Below are positions 33,288-40,592 of a stretch of DNA of 64,000 nucleotides, piece by piece; positions within the stretch are counted from its first letter, which is position 1; each line of letters begins with the position of its first letter. This stretch comes from Nocardia terrae. GTDB taxonomy: Bacteria > Actinomycetota > Actinomycetes > Mycobacteriales > Mycobacteriaceae. A program made the translations under genes and the position numbers. The notes beneath the pieces were generated by a model. It did no database searches and was not told the DNA's origin. It worked only from the letters and a program-made list of their open reading frames with translations. The DNA lies in contig NZ_WRPP01000007.1 in assembly GCF_009760405.1 (NCBI RefSeq), positions 310,001 to 374,000 of the forward strand. Reading direction: 5' to 3'.

Positions 33288-33360
33288 TGCCCCCGGCAGG
33301 ATTCGAACCTGCGGCCAACGCTTTAGAAGAGCGTCGCTCTATCCCCTGAGCTACGGGGGC
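33288..33360 (-). tRNA. tRNA-Arg (anticodon UCU)
   Basis: Read on the minus strand, the acceptor arm GCCCCCG pairs with CGGGGGC, the D arm is GCTCAGGGGATAGAGC, the anticodon loop is CTTCTAA between ACGCT and AGCGT, and the T arm is GCAGGTTCGAATCCTGC. Discriminator A; no encoded CCA. The length is 73 bases. No integrase or direct repeat of its 3' end was noticed beside it. Confidence 0.96.
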
Positions 33361-33755
33361 AGCCCCATCAGAAACATACCTGCTTCTCTGGGGAGGAACA
33401 GGGCGAGGGTGTCCGCTCTCCTGTCGCTTCTCGCGCGGTTCGAAGCGGGCACGCGGTCGGCCCTGAAGATCGCTGGGGCCGACCGATTTTGATCTCCGGC
33501 CCACCGCCTCCGGCGCCGACTGGACGCAGCGTCCTGCCGAGCAGTGGATGTTCGCTGTTGGTTCCTGATCCCGAGAGGCGCGGCGGATCTGCGCTGACGA
33601 TCCGGTGGGGCACACACCCGCGTGGTTACTTCCATTCGAGATGGTGCTGGTATCGAATGCAAGGCAGCAGTACCAGCGCGCACCGACTTCTACGGCCAGC
33701 GATCACTCGAGGAGTCTGCCGTTGGCCTCCGGGCGGAACAACCGAGGGAGAGACC
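33361..33755. other. Intergenic region between tRNA-Arg and a secreted protein gene
   Basis: No supported gene. It contains repeat copy R10 and, at its right end, a GGGAGAG ribosome site. The tRNA promoter must lie within the first 60 bases on the other strand. Confidence 0.5.
33421..33545 (+). repeat. Dispersed intergenic repeat, copy R10 (long form)
   Basis: CGCGCGGTTCGAAGCGGGCA and GAAGATCGCTGGGGCC, then ATTTTGATCTCCGGCCCACC and GCGTCCTGCCGAGCAGTGG. It is the best match to copy R7, agreeing over about 110 bases at roughly four in five; the start block is lost. Confidence 0.68.
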
Positions 33756-34154
33756 GTGAAGATTCGCGTGTACTTTGCCGCTCCAGTGATCCTGGCGTTG
33801 ACCCTGACGTCGATGGCGGTCTCCGCCCCGGCGTCGGCGCAGCATATTGCGCTCACCAACTCCGACGACGGCCGGTCGGTGACCGCATCACTCGGCGACG
33901 ACATCGAGGTCCGACTCACCAGCTTCCACGAAAACGGACTCACATACACATGGCAGCCTCCGGTGTCCAGCGACTCAACGGTACTGAGCCGGACCGCGAG
34001 CCGCACGGCACCGAACGGCGACGCCTCAGCTGTTCTCCAAGCAGAAAACGACGGCACGACCACGATCACCGCACAACCGCAGTGCAGGCCCGACAAAGGT
34101 CGCGAGTGCCCTTCGGTCGCCAAGCAGTGGAAGGTCACAGTGCAGGTGAAATGA
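33756..34154 (+). CDS. Secreted protein, chagasin-like beta-sandwich pattern
   Basis: GTG at 33756 follows GGGAGAG. The signal peptide (KIRVYFAAPVILALTLTSMA) ends in ASAQ near residue 29. The mature part has LGDDIEVRLTS, YTWQPPVSSDSTVL, AENDGTTTITAQPQC and KQWKVTVQV, with two Cys probably forming a disulphide. The order of strands resembles chagasin-type (I42) cysteine protease inhibitors and related actinobacterial secreted proteins. This is a fold-level guess; the exact inhibitor loops are not confirmed. Confidence 0.6.
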   Translation: MKIRVYFAAPVILALTLTSMAVSAPASAQHIALTNSDDGRSVTASLGDDIEVRLTSFHENGLTYTWQPPVSSDSTVLSRTASRTAPNGDASAVLQAENDGTTTITAQPQCRPDKGRECPSVAKQWKVTVQVK

Positions 34155-34380
34155 CCGAGCGGCGCGGTTGGGCCCATGATCGGGTTGCGCGGAGATTTGC
34201 GGCGATGGTCGACAGGCGGGTGGCCTCGCGGGTGGAGGCGGTGGCCATGCGTTGTTCGCAGGCGATGCGGGCTTGGATGGCGGCGACCGAATGTGGGGAG
34301 GGGTGGGGGTTCGGGAGCAGGCGGTTGGGCCAGGGGAGGGAGAGCAGAGTTGTTGCGGTGGCGATGATTGCGGTGAGCAT
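34135..34380 (-). CDS. Small hypothetical protein, third gene of the operon opposite XRE
   Basis: The 81-residue frame starts 17 bases after the stop of the preceding gene on the same strand, with GAGAGG before the ATG. It has a short hydrophobic start (LTAIIATATTLLSLPW) and a helical region (VAAIQARIACEQRMATASTR). Its last 20 bases overlap the convergent secreted-protein gene. No family recognised. Operon position is the main support. Confidence 0.45.
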   Translation of the reverse strand: MLTAIIATATTLLSLPWPNRLLPNPHPSPHSVAAIQARIACEQRMATASTREATRLSTIAANLRATRSWAQPRRSVISPAL

Positions 34381-34396
34381 GGCTGCCTCTCGTGGG

Positions 34397-34849
34397 TCAG
34401 CGGGGTGGGGTGGGGAGGTTTCGGAGGGCGATGTGGATCGCTCGGAGGACCGCGGTGATGGGTGGGAGCTTTTCTGTGTGGGGGTATCTGAACCAGTGCG
34501 GGGCCGGTTGCGGGGTGGGTAGGGCGGAGGGGAGGGTGATTTGCGTTCCCTCCGAGAGGAATTCGCAATGGGAGCGGAGGCGTAGATCGGTGGTGAAGCG
34601 GCTGGGGTCCAGGGGGCTCGGTGCGGCCAGGAGGATCAGGGGGTAGGGGGTGCCCGTGTCCAGGATCGGCGCTACCTGTTTGCGCTGGAACAGCGCATCG
34701 TCGATCCGGGCCGCCATGTCGCGGGGCGCGGTGATCGCCCAGACATCGTTGGTGGACAGGATGATTCGGATACCCGATATCCGGCAGGGGAGACCGTAGA
34801 GCTCGCGGTACAGCCACACCCGCCGTTCGACCGGGCTCTCGCCGATCAT
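34397..34849 (-). CDS. Hypothetical protein, second gene of the operon opposite XRE
   Basis: Starting at the ATG at 34849, which overlaps the previous stop in an ATGA, the 150-residue product reads MIGESPVERRVWLYRELYGL, then ISTNDVWAITAPR-like text (ILSTNDVWAITAP) and TPYPLILLAAPS. It looks soluble and mixed alpha/beta. I do not know the family. The much longer upstream frame is a shadow of the XRE control region. Coupled translation with the 62-residue gene supports it. Confidence 0.6.
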   Translation of the reverse strand: MIGESPVERRVWLYRELYGLPCRISGIRIILSTNDVWAITAPRDMAARIDDALFQRKQVAPILDTGTPYPLILLAAPSPLDPSRFTTDLRLRSHCEFLSEGTQITLPSALPTPQPAPHWFRYPHTEKLPPITAVLRAIHIALRNLPTPPR

Positions 34850-35034
34850 GTCCGCGTGCCGCTGTTCTCGAGATACCTGCGGGCACTCTGCGCGCGCGGG
34901 CACGGCGGTTCGCAGGTGGCGTGGATGGCCAGGATGCCTTCGGCGCGCACGTGGGTGATGGGGTGAATCGACCCGTCCTGACAGTCGTCGTCGACCCAGG
35001 ACGGCCTTGGGCTGCCTACCTGTTGGGTTGTCAT
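34846..35034 (-). CDS. Small Cys-containing hypothetical protein, first gene of the operon opposite XRE
   Basis: The 62-residue product has a conserved-looking stretch: HPITHVRAEGILAIHATCEP then PCPRAQSARRYLE. His and Cys spacing (H..H, C...C) could bind a metal. It overlaps the next gene by four bases. No clear ribosome site is visible before the ATG at 35034, so a leaderless message is possible. It is divergent from the XRE gene across a 170-base control region. Confidence 0.55.
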   Translation of the reverse strand: MTTQQVGSPRPSWVDDDCQDGSIHPITHVRAEGILAIHATCEPPCPRAQSARRYLENSGTRT

Positions 35035-35137
35035 GGGTCCAGTGCATCGAGACGGTGTGGAAGTTGGGAAGCGAAAAGCGGGAATTCGGATTTCTGCACT
35101 GTTTCACCAGCATTCGACCCTCGGAACGTGGGATACT

Positions 35138-35177
35138 TTTCCCGCTCCGGGAATTGCGATCGTCGCGGAGCGGGAAA
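35138..35177. promoter_or_regulatory. 12-base inverted repeat upstream of the XRE gene
   Basis: TTTCCCGCTCCG (35138-35149) and CGGAGCGGGAAA (35166-35177) are perfect arms 16 bases apart. More GCGGGAA/ACGGGAA half-sites occur at about 35078 and 35192. The XRE protein encoded 28 bases later is the likely binder, giving autoregulation and perhaps control of the divergent operon. Confidence 0.6.
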
Positions 35178-35204
35178 CATGATGACCCGAGAACGGGAAG
35201 ACAC

Positions 35205-36086
35205 ATGTCCGAAACAGAAAGCACCCTCACTCGCCGCCAGCTCGGGCGATACCTGAAGTCGGCCCGCGAGGAAGCCGGGTTCACTCTGGAACAGGCTGGC
35301 AGGCAGATGGACTGGAGCAAGAGCAAGCTCCAGCGGCACGAGGCGGGAGAGGTGGCGAAGATCCGACGTCCCGATCTGGACCTCCTGATCCGCCTGTACC
35401 AGATCGACGATCGCCAGGCCGCGCATCTGCGGGGTCTGGCGGAGACCGCGGCCGGGAAATCCTGGTGGCACGAGTTCAGTGGCGTTCTCCCAGAGGACTT
35501 CCGTATCTATGTGGATATGGAGTCCGCGGCCACGGTGCTGAGGACCTATCAGCCGGACCTCATCCCGGGCCTGCTTCAGACTCGTTCCTATGCGCGCGTG
35601 CTGGCCTACACCGCAAACCCCGAAGATGGAGAGGCCGCTCTCGCAGGGCGATTGGAGCTCAAGGCGAGGCGACAGCGCATCCTCACGCACAATCTCAAGA
35701 AGCCCCAGCTGAACATGGTGCTCGGAGAAACTGCGTTGCGCAGGGTGATCGGCGGGCCGAAAATTATGGCGGATCAACTCAAACGTCTCGCCGACGCAAG
35801 TACTTTGCCGAACGTGACCCTCCGCATCCTTCCGTTCTCCGCCGGGATGCCGACCGGAGATCAGACCGGACCATTCGTGATCATCGATTTCGGACCGGAC
35901 GGACGTGGCCAGCCCGTCGCGCCCACCACGATCTACAGCGAGGGCTACTCGAGCGACATGTACTCGGAGAAGCATGATGTCGTCGACCGCTACGTCGAGG
36001 CGTACAGACTTCTTCAGCGGGCCGCGCTGGATGAGTCGAGCAGCAGGGATCTGGTGCGCGAGATAGCAAGGGAGTACAACGCGTGA
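35205..36086 (+). CDS. XRE-family regulator with DUF5753 domain
   Basis: The helix-turn-helix occupies residues 7-60 (RRQLGRYLKSAREEAGFTLE, then MDWSKSKLQRHEAG). The rest is the DUF5753 domain with its typical RTYQPDLIPGLLQTRSYAR and LRILPFSAG motifs. This protein type is very common in Nocardia and Streptomyces and nearly always sits before a DUF397 gene, as here, with a GTGA overlap. Such pairs regulate development or act as toxin-antitoxin-like modules. The start at 35205 gives 293 residues and a family-like N-terminus. Confidence 0.9.
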   Translation: MSETESTLTRRQLGRYLKSAREEAGFTLEQAGRQMDWSKSKLQRHEAGEVAKIRRPDLDLLIRLYQIDDRQAAHLRGLAETAAGKSWWHEFSGVLPEDFRIYVDMESAATVLRTYQPDLIPGLLQTRSYARVLAYTANPEDGEAALAGRLELKARRQRILTHNLKKPQLNMVLGETALRRVIGGPKIMADQLKRLADASTLPNVTLRILPFSAGMPTGDQTGPFVIIDFGPDGRGQPVAPTTIYSEGYSSDMYSEKHDVVDRYVEAYRLLQRAALDESSSRDLVREIAREYNA

Positions 36087-36295
36087 ATTACGAACTGAAC
36101 AGGGCACATTGGTTCAAGAGCAGCAGAAGCGGCGGCAGCAAGGAGTGTGTCGAGGCCGCGTTCCTGGGTGGGGGCAGGGTCGGGGTACGGGATTCGAAGA
36201 ATCCCGGTGGGCCTGCGCATGTTTTCAGTGCCGGTCAGTGGGATGCGTTCGTGGGCGCGGTGATTGCGGGGGAGTTCGACCTGTCGCGCGGGTGA
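36083..36295 (+). CDS. DUF397 domain protein
   Basis: The 70-residue protein has the full DUF397 pattern: AHWFKSSRSGGSKECVEAAF, then VGVRDSKNPGGPAHVFSAGQW and a final helix. It overlaps the XRE gene by four bases, the usual arrangement. DUF397 proteins are partners of the adjacent XRE regulator; some behave as toxins neutralised by it. A bidirectional terminator follows. Confidence 0.9.
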   Translation: MNYELNRAHWFKSSRSGGSKECVEAAFLGGGRVGVRDSKNPGGPAHVFSAGQWDAFVGAVIAGEFDLSRG

Positions 36296-36303
36296 GCGGA
36301 TGG

Positions 36304-36341
36304 CCGGGCGGTACCGATCGGGATGAATCGGTACCCTCCGG
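36304..36341. terminator. Bidirectional terminator hairpin
   Basis: CCGGGCGGTACCGAT (36304-36318) pairs with ATCGGTACCCTCCGG (36327-36341) at 13 of 15 positions across eight bases. It lies between the convergent DUF397 and regulator genes. Confidence 0.7.
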
Positions 36342-36350
36342 CGTTTGGGG

Positions 36351-37151
36351 CTACTGCGGGACTATGCGGCGGGTGTGGGCGTAGACGACGGCTTGGACGC
36401 GGTCGCGGACGCCTAGTTTGGCGAGGATGTTGGAGACGTGGGTTTTGACTGTTTGTTCGCCCACGCCGAGGGTGGTGGCGATCTCGGGGTTGGTGGCGGC
36501 CTTCGCCATCAGGAGTAGGACCTGATGTTCGCGCGGGGTGAGGGCGGCGAGTTCGGGTGCGGCGGGGAAGGGGTCGATGCCGTGGGTGAGGCGGGTGACG
36601 AGGCGGCGGGTGCGGCGGGGATCGATCAAGGCGTCGTGGTGGGCAGCCGTGCGGATGGCGGCGACGAGGTCCTGGGACGGCATGGACTTGGTGAGGAAGC
36701 CGCACGCGCCCAGGCGTAGTGCGCGGTAGAGGTTTTCGTCGGTGTCGTCGGCGGCGAGGGTGAGGATTCGGCTGGTGCCGCCGAGTTCCGCGACCGTCTC
36801 GATGGTGGCCGGGTCGCCCAGTCCGGGCATGTCGAGGTCGAGGATGGCGACTTCGGGTCGCAGCCTTCGTATTTCGCCGATGGCGGCGGCCCCGTCGCCG
36901 ACCTCGGCGACGCAGCGCAGGTCCGGCTGGGTGTCGATGACCGAGCGCAGGCCCGAACGGAAGATGGCGTGCCCGTTGGCGAGCAGCACCGAGGTCGTCG
37001 AGTCGCGCGGGTCGACGCCCACCGTGGCGCTGCGCCCGGTGACCGGGGCGACGGCGTGCGCGGTGCCCGCCGACAGCATGGTGGCGCTGATCGCGAGCAC
37101 GAGCGTGGACACGAGCCGCAGCAGCAGCGGGTGTTTCGGAGTGATCGCCAT
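36351..37151 (-). CDS. Atypical receiver/LuxR regulator with signal-peptide-like N-terminus
   Basis: Residues 1-33 look like a Sec signal peptide (HPLLLRLVSTLVLAISATML, then GTAHA). Residues 54-175 form a receiver domain and the end a LuxR helix-turn-helix (LTPREHQVLLLMAKAATNPE, then QTVKTHVSNILAKLG). The receiver keeps Asp105 (VAILDLDMP), Thr and Lys155, but the acidic pair that binds Mg2+ is Asn59-Gly60 (LLANGH), so normal phosphorylation is doubtful. An internal GTG (VGVDPRD, residue 44) would give a cytoplasmic regulator without the leader. It follows secY by 15 bases on the same strand. It is close to the regulator at 10459-11118. Confidence 0.75.
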   Translation of the reverse strand: MAITPKHPLLLRLVSTLVLAISATMLSAGTAHAVAPVTGRSATVGVDPRDSTTSVLLANGHAIFRSGLRSVIDTQPDLRCVAEVGDGAAAIGEIRRLRPEVAILDLDMPGLGDPATIETVAELGGTSRILTLAADDTDENLYRALRLGACGFLTKSMPSQDLVAAIRTAAHHDALIDPRRTRRLVTRLTHGIDPFPAAPELAALTPREHQVLLLMAKAATNPEIATTLGVGEQTVKTHVSNILAKLGVRDRVQAVVYAHTRRIVPQ

Positions 37152-37165
37152 GTGCACAGTCTGCT

Positions 37166-38485
37166 TCAGCGTAGGAAACCCTGGTAGTTCTTGTTCATCA
37201 GCTGGCTCTCGATCTGTTTCACGGTATCGAGACCGACACTCACCATGATCAGCACCGACGTGCCGCCGAACACCAGGTTCTGGGCGGGTCCGCCGGAACC
37301 CGAGTGCAGCAGCAGGTTCGGCAGCACGGCCACGGCACCGAGGTAAATGGAGCCGGGGAGGGTGATCCGGCTCAGCACGAAGTTCAGGTAGTCCGCGGTC
37401 GGCTTGCCCGGACGGTAGCCGGGGATGAAGCCGCCGAACTTCTTCATCTCGTCCGCGCGCTCCTCCGGGTTGAAGGTGATCGCGACATAGAAGTAGGTGA
37501 AGAACACGATCAACGCGAAATAGATGCCCACATAGACCGGGTTGGACGGATTGACCAGATACTTCTGGATCAACTCCTGCCACTTGGCCGGGTTCCCCGA
37601 GGACTTCTGGGTCAACTGCGCCAACAGGTTCGGCAGATACAACAGCGACGAGGCGAAGATGACCGGGATGACACCGGCCTGGTTCACCTTCAACGGCAGA
37701 TACGTCGAGGACCCCCCGTACATCTTGCGACCGACCACACGCTTGGCGTACTGCACCGGAATCCGGCGCTGGCCCTGCTCGACGAAGATCACGCCGACGA
37801 GTATCGCCACTGTGGCGAGGCCGACCAGAACGGTGGCGATCACGCCGCGGCTCTCGTAGAGCTGCCTGCCCTGCGCCGGAATGCGCGCCGCGATACCCGC
37901 GAAGATCAACAGCGACATGCCGTTACCGATGCCGCGCTCGGTGATCTGCTCGCCGAACCACATGACCAGGGCCGCGCCCGCGGTCATGACCAGCACGATG
38001 ATGATCACCCCGAAGATCGAGGCGTCGGCCAGGATGTCCTTGTCGCAGCCCCGCAGCAGCTGCCTGCGGGCGGCGAGCGCGACCAGGGTGGTGGCTTGCA
38101 GGACCGCCAGCGCCATCGCGACGTACCGGGTGTACTGCGTGATCTTGGCTTGCCCGGATTGACCTTCGTTTCGGAGTTCCTCGAAGCGCGGGATCACGAT
38201 GGTCAGCAACTGGGTGATGATGCTCGCCGTGATGAAGGGCATCACGCCGACCGCGAACACCGACAGGTGCAGCATCGCGCCGCCGGAGAACAGATCGATC
38301 AGCTGGTAGATCCCGGCCGATTCGCCCCCGGACACGACTCCCACACAGGTCCGGACGGACTTGAAATCCACACCGGGCGACGGCAGCGCCGTGCCCAGCC
38401 GGAACAACGCGATCAGCCCGAGCGTGAACAGGATCTTGCGTCGTAGGTCAGGGGTCCGCAGAGCCGGAACAAGGGCGGAGAGCAC
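37166..38485 (-). CDS. secY: SecY preprotein translocase subunit, free-standing copy
   Basis: The GTG at 38485 follows AGGAGG and gives 439 residues beginning VLSALVPALRTPDLRRKILF. The ten-helix SecY pattern is complete: GGAMLHLSVFAVGVMPFITA (plug and helix 2), GNGMSLLIFAGIAARIP, VEQGQRRIPVQYAKR, AGVIPVIFASSLLYLPN and FNPEERADEMKKFGGFIPG. It is the membrane channel of the Sec system. The usual neighbours (rplO upstream, adk and map downstream) are missing; the gene stands between a receiver gene and a LuxR fragment. This suggests a second, accessory copy. Whether another secY exists cannot be seen here. Confidence 0.88.
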   Translation of the reverse strand: MLSALVPALRTPDLRRKILFTLGLIALFRLGTALPSPGVDFKSVRTCVGVVSGGESAGIYQLIDLFSGGAMLHLSVFAVGVMPFITASIITQLLTIVIPRFEELRNEGQSGQAKITQYTRYVAMALAVLQATTLVALAARRQLLRGCDKDILADASIFGVIIIVLVMTAGAALVMWFGEQITERGIGNGMSLLIFAGIAARIPAQGRQLYESRGVIATVLVGLATVAILVGVIFVEQGQRRIPVQYAKRVVGRKMYGGSSTYLPLKVNQAGVIPVIFASSLLYLPNLLAQLTQKSSGNPAKWQELIQKYLVNPSNPVYVGIYFALIVFFTYFYVAITFNPEERADEMKKFGGFIPGYRPGKPTADYLNFVLSRITLPGSIYLGAVAVLPNLLLHSGSGGPAQNLVFGGTSVLIMVSVGLDTVKQIESQLMNKNYQGFLR

Positions 38486-38611
38486 CGATCCTCCTGGCGA
38501 ATGTGATTGCGGGCCAGGTCCTCCCGCCCCGTGGACCACAGACGCTACGGATCCCGGCCGTGCCTCCACGTCGCCCGCGAGACGTAATCCGTCCTCCCCC
38601 GATAGAGGGAA

Positions 38612-38911
38612 TCAACGCTCCAGGAAGCCGGATTCGTAGGCCAGAATCACCGCCTGGGTGCGGTCGCGCGCACCGAGTTTGGTGAGGACACCGCTGACAT
38701 GTGTCTTGACGGTCTCGGACCCGATGTGGAGTTGGTGGGCGATCTCCCGATTGGACAGTCCGCGAGCCATCAGCAGCAGAACGGCTTCCTCGCGGTCGGT
38801 CAGGGCGGCGCGCGCGAGTTGCGCACGGGCGGTGGGGTTCCCGCGACCGGTGGCGAGCGCACGGACCGCGGCGGGGTACAGCAGTGAGTCCCCGCCCGCG
38901 ACGGTTCGCAC
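38612..38911 (-). pseudogene. LuxR-type regulator, C-terminal fragment
   Basis: The last 99 residues match the end of a NarL/FixJ regulator: VRTVAGGDSLLYPAAVRALA, then LTDREEAVLLLMARGLSNRE and SETVKTHVSGVLTKLGARDR. The receiver domain should precede this, but homology stops at about 38911; beyond it the frame is Arg/Pro shadow of an ABC gene on the other strand. A GTG at 38911 could allow a DNA-binding-only protein, so it may not be fully dead. Confidence 0.72.
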
Positions 38912-38925
38912 CGTATTGGCGATTC

Positions 38926-39108
38926 TGGTACGTCTCGGGGGCGCGGGTCGAATCGATCGGGCCACTGCTGGTGGGCGCCGGGGTGCCGGTACTCGAACTC
39001 GCCGACGAGACAGGAACTTTGGAGCAGGCGTATCTCGCGCTGACGGCGGATGCCGCCGAATTCGCCGCCTCCGCCGTGGCGGGTCCGGCATCGGAAAGGG
39101 TGATGTGA
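38926..39108 (+). pseudogene. ABC transporter ATPase, C-terminal fragment
   Basis: The frame encodes VSGARVESIGPLLVGAGVPV, then DETGTLEQAYLALT and DAAEFA. This is the characteristic end of drug-exporter-type ABC ATPases ('sLE.aYl.LT.d..e'). All nucleotide-binding motifs are missing because the sequence upstream belongs to the LuxR fragment on the other strand. It ends two bases before the permease start, as expected for an ATPase-permease pair. Confidence 0.72.
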
Positions 39109-39110
39109 CA

Positions 39111-39854
39111 ATGCGTTTCACAGCGGTACTGCGCTCCGAGTGGATCAAGGCCCGGTCCCTGCCGGTGCTGGGCGGCCTGCTCGCGCTGCTGGTCGTGTCC
39201 ACCGTGGGATTCTCGTTGGCCGGTGCGGCGAGTATCGGCAGGCACGATGCGGGCAAACCCGGCTTCGACGCGCTGCTGACCTCGTTCTACGGCATCAACT
39301 TCGGCCAGCTCGCCGCCATCTGCGTCGGATCAGTCTGCGCGGCAGCGCAATTCCGGTACGGCGGCACCCGTGTCTGGTTCACCGCGGTGCCGCGCCGGGG
39401 CCTGGTGTACGGGGCGAACCTGGCGGTGATCGGCGCGGCCACGATGGCGGCCGGACTGGTGACCGCTGCTCTGTGCTTCTTCGGCGGGCAACCCCTCCTC
39501 GGATCCGACCGGATACGGGCCGACGATCCGGCGGCCTGGCGTGCGATCATCGGTTGCGCGATCTACCTGTCCCTGATCGCGCTGTTCGCGGCGGGCCTGG
39601 CCACGGTCTTCCGAAACGCCATGGCCGCCATGGGAATCCTCGTCCCGGTCGTCCTACTGCTGTCCTTCACCCTCGGCGATGTCACCCGCCACAACGGCCT
39701 GGTCCAATTCCTCCCCGACCGTGCGGGCAGGCAAGCCCTCGTGCACAACCCGTCCGGAGCCCTCGGCCCCTGGACCGGTCTCGCGGTCACCGCACTCTGG
39801 GCCGCCGCGTCGCTCTGGGCTGGATGGGAAATCCTGCGCCGCAAGGATTTCTGA
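39111..39854 (+). CDS. ABC-2 type transporter permease
   Basis: The 247-residue protein begins MRFTAVLRSEWIKARSLPVL, the usual start of actinobacterial ABC-2 permeases, and has six hydrophobic segments. It includes AAICVGSVCAAAQFRYGGTR, where the 'E/QyR.GT' motif is typical. It should export a small compound or peptide with an ATPase partner. That partner survives only as a C-terminal fragment just upstream, so the protein is probably orphaned unless another ATPase serves it. Confidence 0.8.
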   Translation: MRFTAVLRSEWIKARSLPVLGGLLALLVVSTVGFSLAGAASIGRHDAGKPGFDALLTSFYGINFGQLAAICVGSVCAAAQFRYGGTRVWFTAVPRRGLVYGANLAVIGAATMAAGLVTAALCFFGGQPLLGSDRIRADDPAAWRAIIGCAIYLSLIALFAAGLATVFRNAMAAMGILVPVVLLLSFTLGDVTRHNGLVQFLPDRAGRQALVHNPSGALGPWTGLAVTALWAAASLWAGWEILRRKDF

Positions 39855-39900
39855 TTCTCCGGAATGGGTTCCGATGAGCCCTGCGGAAGGGGAACGAGAC

Positions 39901-39940
39901 GACCGGAGGGCACCGATCGCGGGATCGGTGCCCTCCGGTC
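39901..39940 (+). terminator. Strong intrinsic terminator
   Basis: GACCGGAGGGCACCGATC (39901-39918) pairs perfectly over 18 bp with 39923-39940 across the loop GCGG. It lies 47 bases after the permease stop. No T-run follows, as is common in actinobacteria. It may also stop transcription of the haem-binding gene from the other side. Confidence 0.85.
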
Positions 39941-40045
39941 AGGGCCGCGCAGCGCGACTCGCGAGGGCAGTCGCACGGCCTTCGAGCGGGCGAGGGGGTG
40001 AGCTCGGGGCCGGGCGTTCGCGGGGCGAGATGCGCGGGGCCGGGG

Positions 40046-40372
40046 TTACTTGTGGCAGGCCTGGCGGAAGGCGATCACCGCGGAGCGGGCGTCGCGCAGG
40101 CCCTTGATCTGGTCGGGGTGGGCCTGCTTGTAGGTGGTCCATTCCGCCTTGCGCTGGTCCTTGGGCAGGCCCTTGATCTTGACGAGTTCGGCCTTCAGGT
40201 CGGGATTCGCGGCCAGGTAGGCCTGCACCTTCGGCTTCGCGTCCTGGTGGGCGGCGACGCGGGCGGCCGGGCTGCAGTCCGGGGTGTCGGCGGAGGCCAT
40301 GCCGGTTCCGGCGAAGGCGATGGCGGCGATGCCGGCGGCTCCGGCGAGGGTGGCGGCGAGGGTGCGCTTCAT
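40046..40372 (-). CDS. Secreted haem-binding (hemophore-related, MHB) protein
   Basis: The signal peptide (MKRTLAATLAGAAGIAAIAF) ends in ASA near residue 28. The 80-residue mature part has a Cys near each end (DTPDCSPAAR and FRQACHK) and the pattern VQAYLAANPDLKAELVKIKG, as in mycobacterial haem-binding proteins (Rv0203 family). These carry haem outside the membrane for iron uptake. The ATG at 40372 fits. It is divergent from a lipoprotein gene and close to an OmpR-type two-component system. Confidence 0.75.
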   Translation of the reverse strand: MKRTLAATLAGAAGIAAIAFAGTGMASADTPDCSPAARVAAHQDAKPKVQAYLAANPDLKAELVKIKGLPKDQRKAEWTTYKQAHPDQIKGLRDARSAVIAFRQACHK

Positions 40373-40428
40373 GCTCGTTGTCAACTTCCTGCGGTGGGAT
40401 GGGTCCCCACCGAATCTGCCCGCGCCGC

Positions 40429-40473
40429 CTGAAGACGGGCTGAATCCACCGGCCTTCTTCAGTCGATCTTCAG
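40429..40473. promoter_or_regulatory. Direct and inverted repeats in the divergent promoter region
   Basis: TCTTCAG occurs at 40456-40462 and 40467-40473, exactly 11 bases apart, and its complement CTGAAGA at 40429-40435. OmpR-type regulators usually bind such 11-base direct repeats; one is encoded at 42386-43057. It lies 57 bases upstream of the haem-binding gene. Confidence 0.5.
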
Positions 40474-40592
40474 GTCCCGTGAACAGGGACGATGGCGGCG
40501 CGATGACGCGGAAATGATCAGCGATGAGGCGGACGTTATCGAGGCCACACCATGATCGGCGGGCAGGGGGCGAGAACTCGGAAGGTTGAATC

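Noticed and set aside
33288..33360. tRNA-Arg as an integration site of a genomic island
   Set aside because: No integrase gene next to it and no direct repeat of the tRNA 3' end was noticed within the window.
19599..33545. Integron cassette array with attC sites
   Set aside because: The repeats lack the GTTRRRY core and long attC palindrome, genes lie in both orientations, and no integron integrase is seen. Only the shared orientation is cassette-like.
38612..39256. Full-length 214-residue LuxR protein
   Set aside because: The N-terminal 115 residues are Arg/Pro-rich antisense of the ABC fragment and permease start; only the C-terminal 99 residues have homology.
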